This document shows positions 7,865 to 16,862 of a stretch of 64,000 nt of DNA, piece after piece. Each line of letters begins with the position of its first letter. The stretch's first letter is position 1. The position numbers and the translations under genes were made by a program. The notes beneath the pieces are model-generated. The model was not told the DNA's origin, ran no database searches, and saw only the letters and a list, made by a program, of their open reading frames with translations. The DNA is taken from assembly GCF_937924975.1 (NCBI RefSeq), contig NZ_CALEYG010000014.1, positions 27,435 through 91,434 on the forward strand. Reading direction: 5' to 3'. The stretch is from an uncultured Stomatobaculum sp. Its GTDB lineage: Bacteria; Bacillota; Clostridia; Lachnospirales; Lachnospiraceae.

Positions 7865-9328
7865 ATGGCTACATCTGCAAGCACATCTTATAACCCTGCC
7901 TCTCTCAGGGCAGAGGAGTTTATTTCCCACGAAGAAATCTTAGAGACCCTTCGCTATGCGGAGGAAAACAAACGAAACGAAGAACTGATCGATCGCATAC
8001 TCGAAAAGGCGCGCCCCAAGTATGAGGGCGGGAAAGTCCGCTGTGAGGGACTCACGCACCGGGAGGCCTCGGTCTTATTGGCGTGCGATCTTCCCGAAAA
8101 AAATGCCGAGATGATGAAACGCGCAGAGGAAATCAAGCTTGCCTTTTACGGAAATCGTATTGTCCTCTTTGCGCCGCTCTACCTCTCGAACTACTGCGTG
8201 AACGGCTGCACCTACTGTCCCTATCATGCGGAAAATAAGCACATCAAGCGGAGAAAGCTGACGCAGGAAGAAGTGCGGCAGGAGGTCATTGCGCTCCAGG
8301 ACATGGGGCATAAGCGCCTTGCGCTCGAGGCGGGCGAGGACCCGCTGCACAATCCGATTGACTATATCCTGGAGTGCATCCATACCATCTACGGCATTCA
8401 TCATAAAAACGGCGACATCCGCCGCGTCAATGTGAATATCGCTGCGACCACGGTCGAAAACTATCGAAAACTCAGGGACGCCGGCATCGGCACCTATATT
8501 TTATTCCAGGAGACCTACCACAAAGAGAGCTATGAGGCGCTGCATCCCACCGGCCCGAAGCACGACTATCGCTACCACACCGAGGCGATGGACCGCGCGA
8601 TGGAGGGTGGAATCGACGATGTGGGAATCGGCGTGCTCTTTGGACTCGACAAGTATCGCTACGAGTTTGCGGGGCTCTTGATGCACGCGGAGCATTTGGA
8701 AGCCGTGCACGGCGTGGGCCCTCACACCATCAGTGTGCCGCGCCTCAAAAAGGCGGACGATATCGATCCGAGCAAGTTCGAGAACGGCATTGACGATGAG
8801 ACTTTCCTGAAGATCATTGCCTGCATCCGCATTGCGGTTCCCTATACGGGCATGATTATCTCGACCCGTGAGTCGGAGGCGGTGCGCGGCAAAGCGCTTC
8901 GGGTCGGCATCTCGCAGATTTCCGGAGGCTCCCGTACCTCGGTGGGCGGCTATGCCGAGGAAGAACGCTTGCATGACACCGAGCAGTTCGATGTCTCGGA
9001 CCAGAGAACCCTGGATGAAGTTCTGCTCTGGCTTATGCGGGACGGCTTCCTGCCCTCATTCTGCACGGCCTGCTACCGGGAGGGGCGCACGGGCGACCGC
9101 TTCATGAGTCTCTTAAAGAGCGGTCAGATTCATAACTGTTGCCATCCGAATGCACTCATGACGCTCGCGGAATACCTGACCGACTATGCATCCGAGGAGA
9201 CCAAGGAAACCGGCAAGGCCTTGGTGGAAGCCGAACTTACGAGCATTCCGAACGAAAGAAGCCGCGCAATCGCAGCGGAGAATATCAAAGAGATCTACGC
9301 CTCGAACCGCAGAGATTTCCGCTTCTAA
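7865..9328 (+). CDS. hydG: [FeFe]-hydrogenase H-cluster radical SAM maturase HydG
   Basis: 487 residues from ATG 7865 (AGGAAA upstream). A tyrosine lyase that makes the CO and CN ligands of the H-cluster. The SAM-cluster motif is CVNGCTYCPYH (CX3CX2C). The HydG-specific C-terminal cluster is present as FCTACYREGRTG and, about 20 residues on, NCCHPNAL. Length and motifs are those of a full enzyme. It follows hydE by 64 bases. Confidence 0.95.
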   Translation: MATSASTSYNPASLRAEEFISHEEILETLRYAEENKRNEELIDRILEKARPKYEGGKVRCEGLTHREASVLLACDLPEKNAEMMKRAEEIKLAFYGNRIVLFAPLYLSNYCVNGCTYCPYHAENKHIKRRKLTQEEVRQEVIALQDMGHKRLALEAGEDPLHNPIDYILECIHTIYGIHHKNGDIRRVNVNIAATTVENYRKLRDAGIGTYILFQETYHKESYEALHPTGPKHDYRYHTEAMDRAMEGGIDDVGIGVLFGLDKYRYEFAGLLMHAEHLEAVHGVGPHTISVPRLKKADDIDPSKFENGIDDETFLKIIACIRIAVPYTGMIISTRESEAVRGKALRVGISQISGGSRTSVGGYAEEERLHDTEQFDVSDQRTLDEVLLWLMRDGFLPSFCTACYREGRTGDRFMSLLKSGQIHNCCHPNALMTLAEYLTDYASEETKETGKALVEAELTSIPNERSRAIAAENIKEIYASNRRDFRF

Positions 9329-9425
9329 GTCGCAGCGTTGCGGGAGAAAAGAGCAGGTTCTGCTGGACAAGAGAGAGAAGTCGGGATAAGATGGTAGTTC
9401 AGTAGTCATAGCTAATCTGAAACAA

Positions 9426-9442
9426 AGGAGGTATACGCCACG
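9426..9442 (+). promoter_or_regulatory. Ribosome binding site with apparent ACG start codon
   Basis: A perfect AGGAGG (9426-9431) is followed after eight bases by ACG (9440-9442). It is in frame with the FecCD permease, and the next codons encode the expected charged N-terminus and first membrane helix. No ATG, GTG or TTG occurs in that frame between the upstream in-frame stop TAA (9413-9415) and ATG 9512. Confidence 0.6.
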
Positions 9443-10456
9443 AGACAAACAAAATGGCTTGTTCTCTGCCTGATACTCGCAGCGCTGGCCTCGGCGCTCG
9501 TCACGCTTTGCATGGGGGCGGTGCGAATTCCGGTCGAAACGACCTGGGCCGTTTTACAGCGCCATCTCTTCGGGCAAAGCGGTCGCAGCATTCCGGTTTC
9601 GATGGAGCAGATTGTCTGGCAAATCCGCGTGCCGCGAATTATCCTCGGTTTTCTCGCGGGGAGCGGTCTTGCGCTCTGCGGCTGCGTGATGCAGGCGGTC
9701 GTGCAGAATCCAATGGCAGACCCTTATATTCTTGGGGTGTCGGCCGGGGCGACGCTCGGCGCAACGGGCTCTCTGTTTCTCGGTGTCGGTATTGTGTCGG
9801 GTTTCTGGGCATTTCTCGGCGCAGGTTTCGCCTGCTTTCTGGTGCTCACACTGGCCTCGGCGGACGGAAAGACCACTTCGGTTAAGTTAATCCTCGCCGG
9901 CATGATCGTGAACGCGCTGCTCACTGCCTTTTCCAATTTCATCATTGCGGTCGCGGGCAATTCCGACGGCATCATGTCGATTAAGTTCTGGACCATGGGG
10001 GCGCTGACGCGTGCTGCTTGGAAGAACATCGGGCTCATTGCCGTGATTGTTCTGCTGGCAACGCTCTTTTTTATGAGTCAGGCGAGGACTTTAGACGGCC
10101 TTTTGCTCGGGGAAGAGGCAGCTGTCACGATCGGCATCGATACCTTTCGCTGCCGCCTCGTGTATTTGCTGGTGCTCTCGCTGCTCACGGGCGCTCTGAT
10201 TTCAGCCTGCGGCACGATAGGCTTTGTGGGGCTCATCATTCCGCATCTCGCGCGGGCTCTGGTCGGTACCGCACATCGAAGACTCTTGCCGATCGCGGCG
10301 CTCTCCGGGGGGCTCTTCATGCTCTGGGTCGATGCGCTTGCGCGGAGTTTACTGCCGAACACGGAGCTGCCGGTCGGCATATTCACGGCGTTAATCGGTG
10401 CTCCCTTCTTTGTCTATGTGATGGTGCGGAAACGCTACGGATTCGGAGGCAAATAA
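9440..10456 (+). CDS. FecCD-family iron-type ABC transporter permease
   Basis: 338 residues if it starts at ACG 9440, or 314 from ATG 9512. The family moves iron-siderophore, heme or cobalamin across the membrane as a dimer. Signatures include RVPRIILGFLAGSGLALCGCVMQ, NPMADPYILGVSAGATLG and the late GFVGLIIPHLAR loop that contacts the ATPase. Starting at ATG 9512 would remove the first helix (WLVLCLILAALASALVTLCM), which FecCD proteins have, so the upstream start is favoured. The next gene begins directly after the stop. Confidence 0.85.
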   Translation, partial: TRQTKWLVLCLILAALASALVTLCMGAVRIPVETTWAVLQRHLFGQSGRSIPVSMEQIVWQIRVPRIILGFLAGSGLALCGCVMQAVVQNPMADPYILGVSAGATLGATGSLFLGVGIVSGFWAFLGAGFACFLVLTLASADGKTTSVKLILAGMIVNALLTAFSNFIIAVAGNSDGIMSIKFWTMGALTRAAWKNIGLIAVIVLLATLFFMSQARTLDGLLLGEEAAVTIGIDTFRCRLVYLLVLSLLTGALISACGTIGFVGLIIPHLARALVGTAHRRLLPIAALSGGLFMLWVDALARSLLPNTELPVGIFTALIGAPFFVYVMVRKRYGFGGK

Positions 10457-11215
10457 ATGAGACTGGAAGCAGAAAACATCGCGGTCTCGATCGCCGGAAA
10501 ATCCATTGTGAAAAACGTGACGCTCGATGTGCCGGAGCACAAGTTCTCGGCCCTCCTCGGTGCAAACGGGAGCGGCAAGACCACCTTGCTTCGCGCGATT
10601 TATAAGACCCAGAAGACGGACAGCGGCACGGTGAGGCTTGACGGCGAGGACATTGCCCGCTTTTCGGGCAAGAAAATTGCGCGCCGCATGGCGGTCATGG
10701 GGCAGTTCAATCAGATTAATTTTGACTATACGGTCATGGACATTGCGCTGATGGGGCGCTATCCGTTTCACACGCTGCTCGAGCGGGAAAAGGACAGGGA
10801 TTACGAGGCGGCGCTCGAGGCGCTTTCGAAGGTCGGCATGAAAGACTACCGCGATCGGAATTTTCAGTCCCTCTCGGGCGGAGAGAAGCAGCGCGTTGTA
10901 TTGGCACGCGCGCTCACACAAAACCCGAAGGTATTGATTCTGGATGAGCCGACGAATCATCTGGACATACGCTACCGAATTGAAATTCTGTCGATCATCA
11001 AAGATCTCGGCATCACGGTGCTCGCGGCGCTGCATGATCTCGGCCTTGCCGCGCAGTACTGCGACTATCTGTATCTCATGCGACAGGGCGAAATCGTGGA
11101 GAGCGGTGTGCCGGAAAAGGTGATGACACCCGAAACCATACGGCGGATTTTTGAAATTGAGGCAGCGGTGTATCCGAGCCCCATTGACGGAAAACTCATG
11201 ATTCAGTATCTCTGA
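10457..11215 (+). CDS. Iron-type ABC transporter ATP-binding protein (FepC/FecE-like)
   Basis: 252 residues. Walker A GANGSGKTT, signature LSGGEKQRVVLARAL, Walker B VLILDEPTNHLD and an H-loop (ALHDLGLAAQYC) are all intact. Partner of the FecCD permease just upstream and the lipoprotein downstream; together they make a complete importer. ATG 10457 abuts the permease stop. Confidence 0.92.
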   Translation: MRLEAENIAVSIAGKSIVKNVTLDVPEHKFSALLGANGSGKTTLLRAIYKTQKTDSGTVRLDGEDIARFSGKKIARRMAVMGQFNQINFDYTVMDIALMGRYPFHTLLEREKDRDYEAALEALSKVGMKDYRDRNFQSLSGGEKQRVVLARALTQNPKVLILDEPTNHLDIRYRIEILSIIKDLGITVLAALHDLGLAAQYCDYLYLMRQGEIVESGVPEKVMTPETIRRIFEIEAAVYPSPIDGKLMIQYL

Positions 11216-11270
11216 CAACAGCGTTTGGCAACAGAAGTTTTAGCGGAGATCCCGCAGAAAGAGAAGGGCT

Positions 11271-12350
11271 ATGAAGAAAAAGACGATGCTTTTACCGCTC
11301 GCGGCAGTCGCGGCGGCACTGATGATTACCGCTTGCGGACAAAAGGCAGCGAGCTCCGAGACGAGCGCCGCAAACGCTTCGGAGACGGAGAGCAAGGCAG
11401 GTACCGAGAACGGTGCTTCGGCAGAGAGCAGCACTGAGGCGAAAAACAGTGCGGCTGCAAAGACCGCCTATCCCCTGACGCTCAAGATTTACGACGCCGA
11501 GGGCAAGGAAGTCGAGATGAGCTATGCCCATGCGCCGGAACACGTGCTCTCGACCCAGCTCTCGATGACTGAGCTTCTGATTAAGCTCGGATTAAAAGAT
11601 AAAATTGTCGCGGTCTTTGACAACGACAATGCGCTGAAGGGCGACATTGCGACCGAGATTGCCTCGTTAAAGAGTCTCGGCGACAAGAAGTCGGTCTCGA
11701 AGGAGAGTATACTGGCGCTCGAGCCGGATTTGATTCTCGGCAAGGGTCCTCTCATGTTCACCGACACGGCAATCGGCACGGTGCAGTCCTATCAGGAACT
11801 CGGCATTCCGGTCTATACCGAACTCGCAAGCGCTTCGATTGAGCAGTCGCTCAAAAACATTCCGGAGGATGTCCGCAACATCGGCAAAATCTTTGATGTG
11901 CAGGAGAAGGCGAATGCGTATGCGGACGAACTTGACAAGCGGATTGACGCGCTGCTCACCAAGGTCAGCAACCAAAAGGGAGAGCCGAAGAAGGTGCTCT
12001 TTATGGCGGGCTATACGGACGGTACCTTTGCCGGCTTCAACTCGAAGATGAGCAGCTGCATGTTAAAGACCCTGAACGCGGAAAATGTGCTCGAGAAGGG
12101 CGGCAACGGCCTCACGCTCGAAAATCTGATTTCGATGAATCCGGATGTGATTGTCTATGTGCGCTCGGATCGCTTTGCGGCGGCGGATGTGAATGCGGTC
12201 GCTTCGCTCAGCGAAAACGCGGTGGTGCAGGATGTGCCGGCAATCAAGAACAAAAAGATTATCGAGATGGACTATGACGATGTGATGGATTACGGCGCGC
12301 GCGTCATTGACTCCGCCGAGAAGCTCTATGACTTCATGTATGAGAAATAA
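11271..12350 (+). CDS. Iron-type ABC transporter substrate-binding lipoprotein
   Basis: 359 residues. Lipoprotein signal with the lipobox ITAC (Cys near residue 21), then a Ser/Ala/Glu linker, then a type III (helical-backbone, TroA/FepB-like) binding domain: HVLSTQLSMTELLIKLGL, LEPDLILG, MNPDVIVYVRSD. The ligand (ferric chelate, heme or corrinoid) cannot be decided. Its position between hydG and hydF suggests iron supply for H-cluster assembly. It ends before a terminator. Confidence 0.88.
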   Translation: MKKKTMLLPLAAVAAALMITACGQKAASSETSAANASETESKAGTENGASAESSTEAKNSAAAKTAYPLTLKIYDAEGKEVEMSYAHAPEHVLSTQLSMTELLIKLGLKDKIVAVFDNDNALKGDIATEIASLKSLGDKKSVSKESILALEPDLILGKGPLMFTDTAIGTVQSYQELGIPVYTELASASIEQSLKNIPEDVRNIGKIFDVQEKANAYADELDKRIDALLTKVSNQKGEPKKVLFMAGYTDGTFAGFNSKMSSCMLKTLNAENVLEKGGNGLTLENLISMNPDVIVYVRSDRFAAADVNAVASLSENAVVQDVPAIKNKKIIEMDYDDVMDYGARVIDSAEKLYDFMYEK

Positions 12351-12368
12351 GCGATTTACCCGAGGAAG

Positions 12369-12400
12369 GCGGATGGGCGGAGAGCTCATCCGCTTTTTTT
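12369..12400 (+). terminator. Rho-independent terminator after the ABC importer
   Basis: Seven-pair stem GCGGATG / CATCCGC with an 11-base loop and seven T. It separates hydE-hydG-ABC from hydF. Confidence 0.85.
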
Positions 12401-12460
12401 CGGAAGCATACAAGAATAAAGCAGAACGAAGATAGACAGGCTTCAGAAAGCCGGAAGTCA

Positions 12461-12524
12461 GAGAGACAGAAATTAAGAGAGACAGAAATTAAAACAGAAA
12501 GAAATTAAGACAGACAGAAATCAG
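12461..12524 (+). repeat. Four 16-bp tandem repeats upstream of hydF
   Basis: Units at 12461-12476, 12477-12492 (both GAGAGACAGAAATTAA), 12493-12508 (AACAGAAAGAAATTAA) and 12509-12524 (GACAGACAGAAATCAG). The first two are identical and the others are degenerate. They end 14 bases before the hydF start, so they would lie in its mRNA leader. Purine-rich; no hairpin seen. Confidence 0.85.
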
Positions 12525-12538
12525 AGAGGAAGCAGCGC

Positions 12539-13792
12539 ATGCAAGAATTCGGAGCAAGCGAAAAATTTCGCGTGAATATAGGTATTTTCGGCGCGAGAAA
12601 TGCGGGCAAGTCGAGCCTCTTCAATGCGTTGAGCGCACAGAAGGCCGCGCTGGTCTCGGATACGCCCGGAACGACCACAGATCCGGTGAAAAAGACCATG
12701 GAGATTTTGCCGCTCGGGCCCGTTACCTTAATCGACACCCCGGGCATCGATGACGAAGGGGAACTCGGCAGAGAACGCGTGCGGCGCACCGAGGAGATGC
12801 AAAAGCGCTGTGACGCGGCAGTGCTCTGTCTCGCGGGAAAAAAAGAGGCGGGAGCGGCGGAGGAGCGACTCTTTTGTGCGCTCGCGGCACAGGGAATTCC
12901 GCTTTTAGCGGTCATCACCAAGGCGGAAGCGCTCACGGAGACCGAGCGCAGGGAGGCAGAGGCTTACTTCAGAGGGCTTATTACACGCTGCGGGGCCAAG
13001 GTCAAAGAAATTTATCTTTGCTCTGCCGTGAGCGGAGAAGGCATAGAGGAAGTTAAGACTGCCATCGGCATGCTTCCGCGTAAGGCGGAAAAGAAGGCGC
13101 TGCTCATGGATCTCGTTGCGCCCGGGGATACGGTTGTCCTCGTCTGTCCGCAGGATGAATCCGCGCCGCGCGGTCGCCTCATTCTGCCGCAGCAGATGGC
13201 GGTGCGGGAACTTCTCGATGGTGGAGCCTTTCCCTTTCTCTGTCAGCCGGAAGGGCTTTCCGCCTTGCTTGCGGCGCTTAGAACAGCGCCGGCTCTCATC
13301 ATCACGGATTCGCAGGCCTTTGCGGAGGTTGCCGCTCTGATCCCCGACACACAGCCGCTCAGTTCCTTCAGTATGCTGCTTGCCAGACAGAGCGGTGTAC
13401 TCGAAGAAGCGCTGGTCGGCGCGGAGGCCATACGGAGACTCGAGGACGGCGCTGCCGTATTAATCTCCGAGGGCTGTACCCATAAGCGCCAGTGCAAGGA
13501 CATCGGCACGGTGAAGCTCCCGAAGCTGCTCGAAAAGGCCTCGGGGAAAAAGCTCCGCTTTTATTTCAGCTCGGGGCACGAGTTCCCGGACGACCTGCGC
13601 GAAAAAAACATAAGCCTGGTGGTGCACTGCGGTGCCTGTATGCTCGGGGATACGGAGCTTTTGTCGCGCTTTCAAGAAAGCCGCAACGCGGAAATACCGA
13701 TTACCAATTACGGCGTGGCACTCGCCGCGATGCAGGGCATACTGCCGCGCGCGGCCGTGCCGCTGCTACAGGAAAAGCAATCCCGGGATTAA
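12539..13792 (+). CDS. hydF: [FeFe]-hydrogenase H-cluster maturation GTPase HydF
   Basis: 417 residues, full length. Scaffold GTPase that carries the diiron precursor to the hydrogenase. The N-terminal G domain has GARNAGKSSLFNAL (P-loop), a switch Thr in PGTTTDPVKK and DTPG. The C-terminal Fe-S domain has the CxH...HCxxC motif: CTHKRQCKD and, about 45 residues later, HCGACM. Separated from hydE/hydG by an iron ABC importer and its own leader. No hydrogenase structural gene is in the window. Confidence 0.95.
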   Translation: MQEFGASEKFRVNIGIFGARNAGKSSLFNALSAQKAALVSDTPGTTTDPVKKTMEILPLGPVTLIDTPGIDDEGELGRERVRRTEEMQKRCDAAVLCLAGKKEAGAAEERLFCALAAQGIPLLAVITKAEALTETERREAEAYFRGLITRCGAKVKEIYLCSAVSGEGIEEVKTAIGMLPRKAEKKALLMDLVAPGDTVVLVCPQDESAPRGRLILPQQMAVRELLDGGAFPFLCQPEGLSALLAALRTAPALIITDSQAFAEVAALIPDTQPLSSFSMLLARQSGVLEEALVGAEAIRRLEDGAAVLISEGCTHKRQCKDIGTVKLPKLLEKASGKKLRFYFSSGHEFPDDLREKNISLVVHCGACMLGDTELLSRFQESRNAEIPITNYGVALAAMQGILPRAAVPLLQEKQSRD

Positions 13793-13904
13793 GTCGAAGG
13801 GTATTTGTGATTGCGACAAAGCGTGTAGGCAGAACAAAGCGGGGAGCAGTCGTCAACGGACAGCGGTAACAGAGATGTTTCCGTTTGTTCTCGGAGGAAC
13901 GGGG

Positions 13905-13930
13905 AAGCACGCTTTCACGGCGTGCTTTTT
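13905..13930 (+). terminator. Rho-independent terminator after hydF
   Basis: Perfect eight-pair stem AAGCACGC / GCGTGCTT, seven-base loop, short T tract. It is about 110 bases after hydF. Confidence 0.7.
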
Positions 13931-13991
13931 GTGTGTGCGGTTCGGAGTATGTTTCCTGTATGCAGTGGGACTGGAGTTAAGCCTGTATTCG

Positions 13992-14000
13992 TGTTAAAAT
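13992..14000 (+). promoter_or_regulatory. Probable extended -10 promoter for purB
   Basis: TG-T-TAAAAT: the TG dinucleotide sits one base before a good -10 hexamer (13995-14000). No convincing -35 is present. It lies about 58 bases before purB. Confidence 0.4.
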
Positions 14001-14057
14001 ACAGAGTGTTATGGAAATTGGAGTAGTCTGCCAATCGGAACAAGAAGGAGACCGCAT

Positions 14058-15497
14058 ATGCAAAAAGAATACAATAAATACCTGAGTCCGCTTTCCGAGC
14101 GCTATGCCTCGGCGGAGATGCAGTATTTGTTTTCACCGGAGAAGAAGTTTCGCACCTGGAGAAAACTCTGGATTGCACTCGCAGAGACAGAGAGGGAACT
14201 CGGACTTCCGATTACGGAGGAGCAGATTGCGGAATTAAAGGCGCATGCCGAGGATATCAACTACGAAGTCGCAGAGGCGCGAGAACGTGAAGTGCGCCAC
14301 GATGTGATGAGCCATGTCTATGCGTACGGCAAGCAGTGCCCGAGCGCAAAGGGCATCATCCACCTCGGCGCAACCAGTTGCTATGTGGGCGATAACACGG
14401 ATATCATCCTCATGACGGAGGGGCTCCGCATTGTGCGCCGCGAACTCCTGAATGTCGTTGCGGAGCTCGCAACCTTCGCGGAGAAGTATAAGACCCTTCC
14501 GACCCTCGCCTTTACCCACTTCCAGCCGGCACAGCCGACCACGGTCGGCAAGCGCGCCACGCTCTGGATCAACGAGCTCCTTCTGGATCTTGAGGATCTT
14601 GACCATGTGCTCGCAAACATGAAGCTGCTCGGCTGCAAGGGCACCACGGGCACGCAGGCTTCGTTTAAAGAGCTCTTTGAGGGCGATGAAGAAAAGATTA
14701 AGAAGATCGATCCGATGATCGCGGAGAAGATGGGCTTTTCGGCCTGTGTCCCGGTCTCCGGCCAGACCTACTCGCGGAAGATCGACACCCGCGTGTTGAA
14801 TGTACTCGCGGGCATTGCGCAGAGCGCGCACAAGTTCTCGAACGACATTCGCCTCCTGCAGCACTTAAAGGAGGTCGAGGAGCCGTTTGAGAAGAGCCAG
14901 ATCGGTTCCTCGGCCATGGCCTACAAGCGGAACCCGATGCGCTGTGAGCGCATGGCGAGCCTTGCGAACTATGTGATGAGCGATGTGATGAACCCGATGC
15001 TTGTCGCAAGCACGCAGTGGTTCGAGCGCACGCTCGACGACTCCGCGAACAAGCGCCTCTCAATTCCGGAGGGCTTTCTCGCAATCGACGGCATCCTCCA
15101 CCTGTACATGAATGTCGTGGATGGCCTCGTGGTTTACCCGAAGGTCATTGAGAAGCGTCTCATGGCGGAGCTTCCGTTCATGGCGACCGAGAATATCATG
15201 ATGGACGCGGTCAAGGCGGGCGGCGACCGCCAGGAACTGCACGAGAAGATTCGCGAGCTCTCGATGATTGCCGGACAGCATGTGAAGGCAGAGGGCAGGG
15301 ACAACGACCTTCTGGCGCTGATTGCCGCAGAGCCTTCGTTCCACCTGAATCTGGCGGATCTCGAGAAGACCATGCAGCCGGAGCGCTACATCGGCAGAAG
15401 TGCGGAGCAGGTCACGGATTACCTGAACGAAGTGGTGAATCCGCTGCTGAAAGAGAATCAGGATGCACTTGGCGAAAAGGCCGAGATTCAGGTCTAA
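14058..15497 (+). CDS. purB: Adenylosuccinate lyase
   Basis: 479 residues. Fumarase/aspartase superfamily; releases fumarate from SAICAR and from adenylosuccinate in purine synthesis. Visible are HLGATSCYVGDN, the THFQPAQPTTVGKR segment with its catalytic His, and the family signature loop GSSAMAYKRNPMRCER. AAGGAG precedes ATG 14058. purA follows by 28 bases, so the two AMP-forming enzymes are probably cotranscribed. Confidence 0.97.
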   Translation: MQKEYNKYLSPLSERYASAEMQYLFSPEKKFRTWRKLWIALAETERELGLPITEEQIAELKAHAEDINYEVAEAREREVRHDVMSHVYAYGKQCPSAKGIIHLGATSCYVGDNTDIILMTEGLRIVRRELLNVVAELATFAEKYKTLPTLAFTHFQPAQPTTVGKRATLWINELLLDLEDLDHVLANMKLLGCKGTTGTQASFKELFEGDEEKIKKIDPMIAEKMGFSACVPVSGQTYSRKIDTRVLNVLAGIAQSAHKFSNDIRLLQHLKEVEEPFEKSQIGSSAMAYKRNPMRCERMASLANYVMSDVMNPMLVASTQWFERTLDDSANKRLSIPEGFLAIDGILHLYMNVVDGLVVYPKVIEKRLMAELPFMATENIMMDAVKAGGDRQELHEKIRELSMIAGQHVKAEGRDNDLLALIAAEPSFHLNLADLEKTMQPERYIGRSAEQVTDYLNEVVNPLLKENQDALGEKAEIQV

Positions 15498-15525
15498 GGG
15501 TCGAAAAGAGAGAGGAGTTTATCAT

Positions 15526-16812
15526 ATGTCAGTCAAAGCAATTGTCGGTGCCAACTGGGGTGATGAAGGCAAGGGAAAGATTACGGATGTGCTCGCGCAG
15601 GATGCGGACATTGTGGTGCGCTTCCAGGGCGGTGCAAACGCGGGTCATACGATTATCAACCACTACGGTAGATTTGCACTGCACCTTCTGCCGTCGGGCG
15701 TGTTCTCCGAGAATATCACCAATGTCATCGGCAACGGTGTCGCATTCCACATTCCTTCGTTCGTGAAGGAACTCGCGAGCATCGAGGAACAGGGCGTGCC
15801 GGCACCGAAGATTCTGGTCTCCGACCGCGTGCAACTTTTGATGCCCTATCACATTTTACAGGACAGCTACGAGGAGGCGAGACTCGCGGGTAAGGCCTTT
15901 GGTTCCACAAAGTCCGGCATCGCGCCGTTCTATTCGGATAAGTACGCGAAAATCGGCATTCAGGCGGCCGAGCTCTTCGACGAAGAGGCACTGCGCGAGA
16001 AGGTCGAAAACATCTGCACCATTAAGAATGCGCTCTTTGTGCACCTCTATCACCAGGAGCCGCTGAAGGCGGATGAGATTATGCAGACCCTGGCGGAGTA
16101 CCGCGAGGCGATTGCTCCCTATCTCGCGGACACGGGTGCTTTCCTCACCGAGGCGCTTCGCGCAGGCAAAACGGTTCTTGTCGAGGGCCAGCTCGGCTCC
16201 CTCAAGGACCCGGATCAGGGGATTTACCCGATGGTCACGAGCTCGCACACGACGGCGGCTTTTGCGGCGGTCGGTGCGGCCTTCCCGCCCTATGAGTTAA
16301 AGGACATTGTGACGGTCACCAAGGCTTACTCGAGCTCGGTCGGCGCAGGTGAATTTGTCTCCGAAATTCTCGACGAGACCGAGGCAGAGGAACTCAGAAA
16401 GCGCGGCGGTGATAAGGGCGAGTACGGTGCGACCACCGGAAGACCGCGCCGCGTCGGCTGGTTCGATGCGGTCGCGACGCGCTACGGCTGCCGCGTTCAG
16501 GGCAGCACGGAGGTTGCGCTCACGGTGTTGGATGCACTCGGCTATCTCGACGAGATTCCGGTCTGCACGGGTTACGAGCTGGATGGTAAGATCATAGACT
16601 ACTTCCCGGTCACGCCGCTCTTAAAGCGTTGCAAGCCGGTGCTCACGGTCCTGCCGGGCTGGAAGCAGGATATCCGCGGCATCACGCGCTATGAGGAGCT
16701 GCCGGAGAACTGCAGGAAGTATGTCGAGTTCATCGAGAAAGAGATCGGCGTTCCGATTACGATGGTCTCAAACGGACCGGGCAGAGAGGAACTCATTCAC
16801 CGCAAGAAGTAA
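15526..16812 (+). CDS. purA: Adenylosuccinate synthetase
   Basis: 428 residues from ATG 15526 (AGAGGAG upstream); the longer open frame from 15463 overlaps purB. Makes adenylosuccinate from IMP, aspartate and GTP. GANWGDEGKGKITD is the N-terminal catalytic loop and GGANAGHTI the IMP-binding segment. Further family motifs are VEGQLGSLKDPDQG and TTGRPRRVGWFD. It works just before purB in the pathway. Confidence 0.97.
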   Translation: MSVKAIVGANWGDEGKGKITDVLAQDADIVVRFQGGANAGHTIINHYGRFALHLLPSGVFSENITNVIGNGVAFHIPSFVKELASIEEQGVPAPKILVSDRVQLLMPYHILQDSYEEARLAGKAFGSTKSGIAPFYSDKYAKIGIQAAELFDEEALREKVENICTIKNALFVHLYHQEPLKADEIMQTLAEYREAIAPYLADTGAFLTEALRAGKTVLVEGQLGSLKDPDQGIYPMVTSSHTTAAFAAVGAAFPPYELKDIVTVTKAYSSSVGAGEFVSEILDETEAEELRKRGGDKGEYGATTGRPRRVGWFDAVATRYGCRVQGSTEVALTVLDALGYLDEIPVCTGYELDGKIIDYFPVTPLLKRCKPVLTVLPGWKQDIRGITRYEELPENCRKYVEFIEKEIGVPITMVSNGPGREELIHRKK

Positions 16813-16862
16813 AAAGAAGGTTTCGACAGGGCACAGTCATTTGAGAAAAGGAGGATTTTGCC

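Noticed and set aside
12461..12524. CRISPR array
   Set aside because: The repeats are 16 bases long and contiguous with no spacers, and no cas gene is present.
13632..13997. Cys-rich open frame overlapping the hydF end
   Set aside because: Begins inside hydF in another frame, has no ribosome site and runs across the terminator.
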